Assembly: GCA_003116875.1 (NCBI GenBank)
Contig: BCKT01000004.1
Span: forward strand, 1,732,891-1,796,890
Length of the DNA stretch: 64,000 nt
From: Takashimella koratensis
Taxonomy: Eukaryota > Basidiomycota > Tremellomycetes > Trichosporonales > Tetragoniomycetaceae
Direction of reading: 5' to 3'
Of the stretch, positions 54,484 to 64,000 are shown in pieces (position 1 is the stretch's first letter; every line of letters begins with the position of its first letter). The translations under genes and the position numbers were made by a program. The notes beneath the pieces are model-generated. The model was given only the letters and a program-made list of their open reading frames with translations. It had not been told where the DNA came from and searched no databases.

Positions 54484-55328
54484 TCCCCCCACCCACCCAC
54501 ACATACCGACGACCTACAGTGGCCACCATCCCCTCGACCGACCCCAGGCTGAACATCTTCAACCATCCTCCATTGCACCATCCACTACCTCCAACGCATC
54601 CATCGCCCGCTCCTCACCAGGTCAGTCCTCTTCCTCGCTGCTCCCTACCTGGCTCTCCTTCTTTTCCTTCCATTCCAGGGTGAGTAGTGTGGCTCGTGCG
54701 CGGTTGGGCTGGCAGTGGTTGGGTGTCATTCGAATCGACCATCCAGAAGAGGCAACGTGACTGTAAACAATCAACAAGGATGTTGATCCCCTGTTGCCCT
54801 CCTTCTCACCACAAGAGGCAAATCACCCAACATGGTAATGACCTCCTAAAGAAGCAAAGTCAGTCGCGTCCGTGACAGGATAGTTGCTGGCCATGCATGC
54901 CCAGCGAGCGTCCAAGTCACCTTCGCCGCTGCAGACAATGGCTTCGTCGGCGTCGGCGTCGGCGTCGGTGTCGGACCCAAGCTGGAGTGGTGACTACCAT
55001 CTCCGACGGCCGGAATGCATGCAGCCAGCCATCCATCCACCATGTTGACCACCATTCATCCATCCAAGCCTGCATCCACCCCTCTCAACCTCATCACCGC
55101 CGTCGTAGACACCATGCTGACGACCACTGTTCCTCTGCCCATTCACAATCCCATCCTCGCCATCGCCGCTAATGCTTGACAATCCGCGCTACAATCCACC
55201 AGCCATCTACCTTTCCACAGATCCACCACTCATCACGCACCATCCATCCAAACAAACAACTACTCCAACCTCAACCTCATCTCAACCCACTCCACACAAC
55301 TCGTCTGTGCCAGACGTAGCCTAGTCGC

Positions 55329-56972
55329 ATGGCCATCACCCTCGACCCTGCCCCTTTCCCTACCGGTCTTACCCCACGCACCGTCTCGATCAACATGGAC
55401 GCCATGTACGAGCCAGGCACCCACGACGAGGGCGTCACCAGTCTCGATATGGACATGGTCGCTGATTTCGGAGACGACGATGATATGCGATTCGGTGGCG
55501 ACGATACGGTCGGTAAGTACGATGCTGGTCTGCCTGCATGATTCGGGTGTGATCTGCTGTGGTTGGGAGAAATATATGTTGAGTCACTGACACTTTGTAG
55601 CACACCTCAGCGATGCCCACCCATCATCAGTTGATGGCGTGGACGCGGTCAACGTCGACGACATGTTCAAAGCGGAGACTGGTCTTGACGGCGGCAGTGA
55701 CGACGACGACGGTGAGTGCATCGATCTGTCCACAAGGAGTCACCCCTGACCATCCACAAAGATTCCCCGGCGCCAGTGAAGAGACGGCGCGAGACGCAAG
55801 ACGTTCCAGGCGGCTTCACCTACGTTGACAAGGATGGCGAGTCGGGCCGCAGGAAGATCCGTATCGAGTACATCACCGACAAGTCTCGTCGGCACATCAC
55901 CTTTAGCAAGCGCAAGGCTGGTATCATGAAGAAGGTGAGTGGTTTTCCTTTGCTTTGAGCCATGAAGAAGATTAGAGCAGTGTTGACATCTTCAGGCGTA
56001 CGAGTTGTCCATCTTGACTGGAACCCAGGTTTTGCTGCTGGTCGTCTCCGAGACCGGTCTTGTCTACACTTTCACCACCACCAAGCTGCAGCCGCTCGTC
56101 ACCAAGGCCGAGGGCAAGAACTTGATCCAGGTGAGTGATCTGGCGAAGTCTATAGCTTGTAGTCCCCAGCTGACCACCAACAGGCCTGCTTAAATGCTCC
56201 CGACGGTCTTGGACCTGACGGCCAGCCATCTGGCGGACCCGTCCCCGCGACCAAAGGGAAGAACGGCGGCCTTGCCATCCGACCGCACAAGCTCACCGCT
56301 GCTGCTTCTGCCGCCATGGCCGCGACCGCTGCCCAGGCCGCAGGCCACGACGACGCTGCTGCCGCCCACGCCCGGGCGCAGTCAAACGCCGCTGCCGCTC
56401 TTGGCCAGGGCCAGCCTGGGCCTAGTGCGAACGGAGCTGCTGCGAACGGGGCTGCCGCACGGCCAAAGAAACGCATGCCCTCTAGCGCAGCCAAGAAGCG
56501 GTCCGCGAGCCAAGCAGCCGCCGCCGCTGCGGCCGCTGCGAACGGTGTCAATGGCCACGTCAGCGACCCTTCTCAACCTCAACAACCGGATATGATCCCT
56601 CCCGTCCCTACTATCCCCGACATGCACCGCCAGGCCTCGCCGAACTCTGCACACCTTCTTGGCCCACCGACGCTCCAGTCGCCACTCGGACAGGGGGCGT
56701 ACCATATCCCGGCAGGGGCGGAGTACCACCCCCACCACGGCCATCACCCGGGCCACCATCAGCACGGCCTGCCCTCCCCGACCTACGGGTACCCGCAGCC
56801 CCAGGGGAACGGTACCGGTCCAGGCGGAGACTACGGCGCAGGGATGCAAATGCAGCAGACAGCGGCATACGGCGCGTACGGTCAACATCCGTCCCAGGGT
56901 TACATGGTACACCCGGGGATGTACCAGCAGCCCCAGGGCGCAGGCGAGCGCCGGATGATGCAGGGGATGTAA
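55329..56972 (+). CDS. MCM1: MADS-box transcription factor Mcm1 (SRF type)
   Basis: Mcm1 binds CC(A/T)6GG-type boxes as a dimer and works with partners in cell-cycle and mating-type gene control. Exons: 55329-55512, 55601-55711, 55762-55934, 55996-56130, 56184-56972; 463 residues. The MADS box (about 127-183) reads GRRKIRIEYITDKSRRHITF, then SKRKAGIMKKAYELSILTGT and VLLLVVSETGLVYTF, continuing into the SAM extension KLQPLVTKAEGKNLIQ. Upstream lie 98 acidic residues encoded by two exons, DDDD-rich, then VKRRRE. Downstream are Ala-, Gln- and His-rich low-complexity stretches (HPHHGHHPGHHQHG, quoted loosely) typical of activation regions. The GRRKIRIEYI core with Ile at key positions is of SRF rather than MEF2 type. 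ATG 55329 is the first in a long CT-rich leader. Confidence 0.95.
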
Positions 56973-57792
56973 AGTGTGATATGATGGACATTGTCAGAAG
57001 TTGAGATGGGGCTGAGGGGATGAAGGAGAGGGGTAGTCGCTATTCTAGGTATTTTTCTGCCAGAGTCGAAGTCGAAACAACGGCTCGAGACCAAGTCTCA
57101 AGGCAGCGTTAATAATCTCACGATTCGGCGTGACCGGTCGTCCTTGCGGTGTTTGGTCTTTGAGACCCGCAGCAAACACAGTTTAACAATCTTCTATAGT
57201 CAGTAGTGCTGAGTTGAAGGGGGGGAGGCATGAGTTGGGCTCAACTAGTTCCTGCTTACTTTCAGCTTCATGTTTCTTCTTTCTTTCTTTCTTTCTTCCT
57301 TTCTTTCGTCGCGTCTTCCCTTCCTCTTCTTTATACCCTTTCGTACCCTTTCCTGCACTCTCTTCCCTCGTTCTTCGTTCGTACCCTGCCCCTACTGTCT
57401 GCTTTTCGCCTTTCGTATTCTTCAATCTCTTCAACTTCTTGATCTTCGTATACCCCCGTCTCGATTGACACCACCATCACTCCTTTCCCCCAGAGCCGCA
57501 GTTTATACCCCCTACAACCAACTGTATAGGCCCAGATACCCCCACCTTCCCCAACCAACCAATCAAACCAACCAAGCAACCCTTGTCGATCCGTTCTATG
57601 CACACACGTGGTCCCCCCTGTCTTCAATGCCAAGATTTCAAGAGACCAATATAACCAAGACGAAGGGAGATGTAGTATTGTTGACGGTGGACCGACAGAC
57701 AGACTATATGGGTCGTGCATATTGAACATTGTAACATTTGATCTTGCTTGGTACGTGTTGTAAGGGATAACCAAACCTCGTTACTGAACCTC
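56973..57792. other. Convergent 3' flanks of MCM1 and TPR
   Basis: 820 bp without a gene. It holds a TTTC-rich stretch at 57276-57310 and CT-rich sequence. Both neighbouring genes end toward it, so it should contain both polyadenylation sites. Confidence 0.5.
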
Positions 57793-60700
57793 TCATTGTG
57801 CTCCTGGTGCTCCTGCTCCACCTCCACCTCCACCTCCACTTGGTCTCCTCCCTCCTCTTCCTGCGACTCCCGCTCCTCTGGCCCTCTTCACCACTCGGCC
57901 CCTCACTGCTCCTCCTCCTCCTGCCTGACCTGGACTGCCTTGAGCCGTCACACCAGCGGCTTGCGGTTGACCCGCCGCCACCGCCGCAGCCACCTGAGCT
58001 TGACCTTGGATCTGAACCCCACCCGAAGCCGTACCGGGCGTTGCGGAAGGTCCTGCCGTTCCCGAAATCCGTTGGAGGATATCAGAAGCAGGCGAGTCGT
58101 CCTCTGCCGGTCGCTTGGATCCCGCCGAGGTCTGACCCGAAGGATCCGCAAGTGCCGCATTAACAGCTGCAAACACAACGACCACGACCACGACGACGGG
58201 AATGAACCATAGATAAATGCAACGTAGAGAGAAAAAGGATCAGCGAAAAGCGCTTCATATTGAAGATCAATACCAGACCTGACTTGACTCACCACTGAGA
58301 ACGGGATTAGGTCGACCTGTCGATGTTCGACCCCTCAAAGCGCCCCTGGCGCGTCCCCTGACTCCCGTCCCCCGCACGCTCTCGCCCGTTCCCTGCACCG
58401 CTGGCGTCGCTGGCGTCGCTGGTGTCGGGGCAGGGGTCGGTGCCGCCGCCGCCGGTGCCGCAGATGCAGTTACTGGTGCTGGTGTCGTAGATGTCGAGGC
58501 CTCTCCAACCGTGGGCTTGAATTCCCTCGCCGCTGCGCTCAACGCAGGCGCGGTCGATGCCGGCCCACCTGGTCGTGCCGGGAGCCCAGCAGGTCCTGTC
58601 CCCGATGTCGACGTCGTCCCTGGCTCGGCCTTGACAGCCGGCACAGGCGTCGCAGGTGCCGGTGTCGTAGGCGTAGGTGTCGAAGCCGTCCCAGCTGCCG
58701 CTGCAGATGCAGGCGCCCCACCAGCCCTCTCCGCCGCTTCCAATTTCCTCTCCAACGTCTTTCTCGAGATCTCCGCTGTCCTGATCTGACGTTCGAGTTT
58801 CTTAATCTTCCCTTCAAGTTCCACAACCTGCGCCGCCGCTTCTCCTCCTGCTTCTCCTGCCCCAGCTCCTGCTCCACTCGCTGTTCCATTTGCCGTGGAT
58901 GCTGATTTCGCCTCGGCAAGTCGTTTTTCGAATTCCGCGTTTAGTTCGGTTTCTCGAGCAGATACCGCAGCTTTGATGGCTCCTTCGTCTTTCACTTGAC
59001 TGGAAGCAGACGCGAGTTCGGCTCGAAGCTCAGTCTCCCTTGCAGCCACGGCGGCTTTCACTGCGGTCTCAACCTGAGCCTCAGACGCGCCATCTCTCCC
59101 ATCCCCATTCGAACCCGCCCCAGCACTCGCTTGACTCGTCGCTAGCTGAGTCGTCAATTCCGCGACCTGTTTCTCCAGCTCGGCGACTCGGGCCTCCAAT
59201 TGAGCCTTTTCAGCGGTGACCGTCTTCACGCGGTTCTGAAGACCTTGATTGGCTCGGTTCACCTTGAGAACGCCGGTTTCGTATTGCTACGTAGTCACCA
59301 AAACATCAGCGACAATCATTTCGAGGGATAAGATGTCATGTTTGTTTTAACGAGAGTCGCGTGAGGAGAGTGTGTGACATACCTGTTCTTTGTCGGCGAG
59401 GCGCTTGGAAACGTCGTCCAACTTGGCTTGCAACTCGGCCTCGTTCCCAGCGGCCGGTGCCGATGAAGTTGCCGCAGCCGCATCCGCTGCCGCTGGAGTC
59501 GCTGCTGCCGCCGCAGCCGTTGCCTTGGCCGCTGTCGCTGCGGCTTCTGCGTCTGCTTTCTCCTTTTCCAGCTGGGCGACGCGTTGTTTCAGCGCGTCCC
59601 GCTCCGCCACGAGCGCCTGTGACTCAGAGTCAGCAACCAACATCTCCCTTTCTCGTCTCTCATTTCTCATGACTCACCGGGTCGACGGTAGGCTGTGCCG
59701 TTTGCGCCGGTGCCGGTACCTGTGCTTGCGCCTGGGGCTGCTGTCCCTTCGCCGCGAGTTCCGACTGCAACCTCGCCACTGTCCCATCCTTCAACTGACT
59801 TGCCCTCTCCGCGTCCGCCGCTTTCTTCTCCACCACCTCCAACTTCCCCTTGACCTCTTCCAACTCCTTCTCCACCTTCTCTAGCTTCTCCTTCTCCTTC
59901 TCCTTCTCCTCTTTCGCGCCGTTCGAAGCAGCGACCAGCTCGGTCTTCTCGGCGTCGAGTTGTCGGGCACGGCGTTGCCAGTTGATCCCAATCTGACGGG
60001 CCTTGTCCATCTCCCCACGGACTTTGGTAAGCTCTTCGTTCAGAGTGGTGAGTTCAGAAGAACGAGCCGAGGCGAGAGATTCAGCGGCTTCTTTCTCAGT
60101 ACGCAACGTGGCCGTCTCGGAGGCTAAGCGAGCGTCGAATTCGGTAAGTCGGCGCTGTAGGAACAACACAGTCAGCACCTGCCTCATTGTCCTGTCTCAA
60201 CTGCGGATCAAAGCCCAACCAAAAGGCGACTCACTTCGGCGGCACGAGTCGCCTCCCGAGCCTGATCGACCTGATCTCGCAACGTAACGCTGTGGACAAT
60301 CGTGGTCAGTTGCGTCGCGCGCTGATAGTCTTTGAAGCTGCACCAAGTCTCCTACTCACGCATCGCGCTGCAACTCTTCCACCCTTCGCTCCAACCTCGC
60401 CCGATCCTCGGCCCTCGTTCGCTCATTCTCCGAGACCACCGCGTTAAGGCTCTCGATCGTATGCTGCAACTTGGCTCGTTCTTGCTGCACCACAGCAAAG
60501 TCGGACTGGAGTCGAGCTTGGGTACTCTGTACATCAAAGCCAAATTAACAGTTGTTCCATTAAACAACGAGAACCGGGTTTGCTCACCTGCCACTGTTCT
60601 CGCTCAGCACGGAGGAAGGCTGACTCGTTGCGCAGTTTATCCTCGGTAGCTTGGTGCGACGCTACTTGTTCTAAAGCCTACAAATTGTCAGTACATAATC

Positions 60701-63455
60701 GTACATCTCTTGGGCCTGGCACAATTCGCGAGAGTGAAGGGGTCGTGTCCACTCACAGTGCGGCGGTCCGACTGAGCCTGGTGAATCTGGCTCTGAATGT
60801 GCCGAAGTTGAGACTCGAGACCGTCTTGTTGCTGCTTGGTCATGTTGAGCGTCTCGTTCACCGTTTGGAGTTGAGCTGACACAAGAGTCAGCAATCACAC
60901 ATTTGGTCACCCGATACCAGGGCTCCAACGACCAGTCGACCGCACTCACCCTCAAGGAACGCGACCTTGGCGTCTGCCTTTGCGCGTTCAACCTCCGCCA
61001 CTCCCGCTGCCTCGCTCTTCTCCCTCGCTACCCTCTTTGCGTCATTCACATCCACCTCCGCCTTGACGCGGACCGTATCCAGTTCCGCCTGAAGCGCCGT
61101 GATCGCCTGCTGATGTGGCAACCCGCCAGCCGATGTATCCTCGTGCAGCGGTCCACCGGCCACCGTCGTATGGTTAGACTGGGCAGACCATCGCAGTCCC
61201 TCTCCCTTCGCCAACAGCTTGGAGAAGAAATCGCGTTCTCGAGTCGCTTCGTTAATCTTGGTTTGCGCATCGAGAAGCTGAGTGTGAAGTCGAGTAACCA
61301 TTTCAGTCGCTTTATCCAACGCTGCACCGACGTCTTCGTCATCCCCGCCTCCACCAGAAGTCGCACGCTGCACTTCTCGCGCATCGAGCTTGGCAACCAG
61401 CCCGCGTGTGAGCTTGAGAAGACGCTGATTCTGCTCCTGCAGCGCGCGGATGGACTGGAACTCGAGTAGCCGGTCGGTGACGATATCCCCCGTCTCCTTT
61501 TCGCTGGAGGAAAGACCGTGCGCGTCGATCGACTGGGATGCAAGACCAGGGTCGTCCCGGATCGCCAAGGTACGGAGGAGCGACTGGACCTGTCGAGACA
61601 AGTCGGCAGCCGTCGATTGCAGAGAGTTCATCTCGTCGCCGTGGTGCTTAGCCGACGCTTCAAGGGACTTGACACGTGTTTCGTACGCATCTCGAGAAGT
61701 GATAGCGGTCGCAAGTTCCGCGGCAATGGCGTTGGCGCGCTCAATCGCAGCGGCGTGCTCGGCTGCTTGCTCGTCGAGAATCGGTTTCTGCAATGTGTAA
61801 GCTTGATGACATGCAGGGAAACGCCGAAAAAGCTTACCTTGTCCGCAATATCCTGGCTGATCTCATCCAACAACTGGGTAAGACGTTCAACCTCCTCCTC
61901 CGAAGCGCGCAACTTGTTCTCCAGAATCGTGTAATCCGTAAACACCTCGGTATACGACTTCCCACTTTGTCGAATCCCATTCGCGATCGCTGCGGCGGGA
62001 CTAATATCGTTCGACCCAAGACCAAACATCCCACTTCCTCCACCAGCGCCTGCCATTGCCAGTTTCTCCACGACCAATTTCAGATCGTCCGCTTTCTTCT
62101 CTGCGTCCCTCCGACCCCTTTCTTCTCGCTTACACCTCTCCTCCAGGACCTTCTCGCGCTCGTCGTGGCTTAAAACGAGCCGTTCCAGCTCCGCCTCGCG
62201 ATCCGAGACCGTCGCGCGCGCTTCGTCCCCGCGTTTCTCGAGCACCCGAGTCTCCTCAATCAATCGGTCAAACTCGAGTCGGTATGAAGCCTTTTGCGAC
62301 GCAAGGGAAGAAGTCAAGGTGGCGATGTGAGCGTGCGCCTCACCAAGGCGTCGGACTTGCTCGTCATAAGTGCGTTTTAGAGATTGCAAGGAGCTGTCGG
62401 TGGTGGTGAATCGGTTCTGGATCGTCTCGTGTTCAAGTTGCAGCTCGAGGTACTCAGATTGCTAAGAGGTTGATGAGCAAAAGATCGTCGATGAATGAGG
62501 GTAAGACATACCCTCTGAGTGCGGTACAGCGCAAACCTTGCGTCCGTGTCCGCATGCGCATTGGTCAACGCAGAAACCTCGAGTCGAGCGTTCTCAAGCG
62601 CCTTGACGCTTCGTTCCTCGTTGAACTGATCCACAAGTCAGCTAGTTTTCTCAAGGAGGTACTCTGAGCTTCTCACCTTGGCAGACTCAGCGGCCATTCG
62701 CAACTCCGACACCTCAACATCAAGGTGTGCAATCTTCTGCGACGCTTCGCTTTTCTGGGATCGCAGGGTGTATAACTCCTCTAATAGCGACAAGGCGCAA
62801 CAAAATTGGCTACGTTAGCTCGATTCACGGGTAGTAGTAGAAGCTAGAACGTACGAGTTGAGCGTTGAGTCCGTTCTTGGAGCCTCTGAATCTCATCAAC
62901 AAGCTCGCGTTTCTCTCGCTCGGCAGCCTGTGTTCTGTCAGCGGCAGCTCATGAAACAGATGGTCAGAGCGACCTACATCGACGCGACTTTGAAGAACAT
63001 CGAGTGCTGATGAGCTCTGCACGTGGCTAGACTGGAGAGTAGACAGCTGCGCTCTCAACTGATTAACCTGTGAGACTGTGGATCCCGAACACATCTTGTC
63101 AGCTCTTGTCCATGCACATCAAACACGAATCATGTTCCAGCATAACCTAAAAGTCCTAAAGCAAGGTTGTCCTTCACTCACCAGCTCCATCGTTGTCCGC
63201 CTGCGCCTGCTGTTTCTCAGCTTTGATCTTCTCCAACTCTGCATCTTTCGCCTTGACGAGCTGCTCGAGATCAGCAAGAGCCTGCTCGCGCTCGACCTGC
63301 GCGCGAATGTCGTCCGCTGAAGGAGGCGCGGACGCCGACGCGGCGGAGAGGTCGGCGAGAGGAGAGGGGGTAGGAGCGGAGATGGGAGTCGGGTCGGTGG
63401 GTTGGGTAGAAGCGTCGGCTGTTCCTCCTCCTGCAGGAGGTGGGTCCGAGGACAT
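57793..63455 (-). CDS. MLP1: Mlp1/TPR-like nuclear pore basket protein
   Basis: TPR/Mlp proteins are long coiled coils that form the nuclear basket and act in mRNA export and spindle checkpoint control. Fifteen exons on the minus strand: 63182-63455, 62978-63075, 62855-62927, 62677-62780, 62512-62625, 61838-62461, 60950-61787, 60757-60875, 60588-60677, 60362-60526, 60235-60289, 59678-60154, 59383-59616, 58294-59286, 57793-58166; 1543 residues. Nearly the whole length up to exon 14 shows heptad-type, Glu/Lys/Leu/Gln-rich coiled coil (EYLELQLEHETIQNRF, ELRMAAESAK). The family-typical LRWSAQS block lies in exon 7. Exon 14 ends in Ala/Pro/Thr-rich linker, and exon 15 carries KRPAEDD and a GR-rich end (RGRVVKRARGAG), a likely nuclear signal. 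It is shorter than many TPR proteins (about 2000). The assignment rests on architecture more than on catalytic motifs. Confidence 0.87.
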
Positions 63456-63756
63456 GGTTTGAGAGTGGGATGAGGATGGAGGGCGATGAGGAGAGGAGAG
63501 GAGAGGAGGATCAGAGGATCAGAGTGGGAGGGAGGAACGGTGACGAGCAGATGAAATAGTAAGTTTGTAATGGAAGTTATGGTTTGATTAGAACTGGCGA
63601 GAATCAATTAGAAATCCAAATGGATTCGCTTAGAGTTGACATCTATTTAAGTATTCCCTCCCTTTAGGCCCGGATGGCAGCGAAAAAGACGTCAGCGACG
63701 GTTGATGCATTCATTGTTCACTTTGCACCACCACACACCACACACCACCGCCCAGC
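63456..63756. promoter_or_regulatory. Shared divergent promoter of TPR and the acidic-protein gene
   Basis: 301 bp between the two start codons. A TATTTAAGTA stretch near 63644-63653 is a possible TATA element for the plus-strand gene, about 105 bp before its ATG. Confidence 0.5.
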
Positions 63757-64000
63757 ATGCCCGCCCCGACTGACGACGCCATGCCAGAGGGCAACGCCGC
63801 GGGCTCCTCTTCCCACTCTGCTCCCGGAGATACAGCCGAGGCCATGATCGCCAAGTTTCAAGAGCTCGGGACCCAGGCAGCTCAGGACGAGGCGGAGAAC
63901 GGTGACGATAACGACGATGATGACGATGATGACGACGAGGACGGAGAGGAAGGTGAAGGTGTCGCTGGACCAGGCGCGACAGATGGCGCAGGTGGTGAAG
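63757..64000 (+). CDS. Start of an acidic protein, cut by the window end
   Basis: The frame opens at ATG 63757 and stays open to the last base (81 codons). The N-terminus MPAPTDDAMPEGNAAG is followed by a short helix-like stretch (DTAEAMIAKFQELGTQAAQ) and then a run of about a dozen Asp/Glu and EEGEG. The product cannot be named from this part. Acidic histone chaperones and ribosome-biogenesis factors begin in this way, but that is only a suggestion. Confidence 0.6.
   Translation, partial: MPAPTDDAMPEGNAAGSSSHSAPGDTAEAMIAKFQELGTQAAQDEAENGDDNDDDDDDDDEDGEEGEGVAGPGATDGAGGE

Overview
The window is nuclear DNA from a fungus, most likely a basidiomycete yeast of the Tremellomycetes type. This is inferred from dense short GT-AG introns (mostly 50-120 nt), exons as small as 3 and 11 nt, compact divergent promoters, CT-rich leaders and the gene content (Mcm1, Sec61 beta, Asa1, a MYST acetyltransferase, a chitin-deacetylase-type enzyme). 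No rRNA, tRNA, CRISPR array, transposase or reverse transcriptase was found. Exon models were rebuilt by hand from splice signals and protein family patterns. For each complete spliced model the summed exon length is a multiple of three.

Layout. 1-8 kb: CDC123 (eIF2 assembly, cut by the window edge) diverges from ASA1 (TTT/ASTRA complex), then a long unrecognised F-box-like protein. 8.8-12.4 kb: a tandem pair of F-box-like genes, the second clearly a pseudogene, then a small CoA-binding protein with an 11-nt exon. 12.4-20.7 kb: a long CT-rich leader, a 799-residue disordered protein with many phosphosite-like motifs, and a 3.4-kb stretch without a gene. 20.7-34.3 kb: conserved cell machinery: a secreted polysaccharide deacetylase, PUS1, HMCES/SRAP with a PCNA-binding tail, a MYST acetyltransferase and U1A/U2B''. 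35-42 kb: a von Willebrand A-domain protein, SEC61 beta, CMC4 and a glutathione peroxidase; the last two share one short promoter. 51.7-64 kb: a tandem pair of unknown membrane proteins, MCM1, the nuclear-basket protein Mlp1/TPR and the start of an acidic protein.

The most novel part is 42.0-51.1 kb: five consecutive minus-strand genes (called A to E here) for small to medium, low-complexity Ser/Thr/Asn/Gln-rich proteins that I cannot assign to any family. A, B and C share the N-terminal pattern M-S-x-x-N-P-x-x-S, B and C share TPQLLS, three genes have a TATA element 100-121 bp upstream, and related non-coding blocks lie upstream of C and D. It looks like a fast-diverging tandem family whose members change through repeat expansion, intron duplication and stop-codon change.

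Many genes are paired head to head over 200-300 bp (CDC123/ASA1, HMCES/MYST, CMC4/GPX, TPR/acidic protein), so co-regulation is plausible. CACGTG elements, usually as CACGTGAC, recur in these short promoters.
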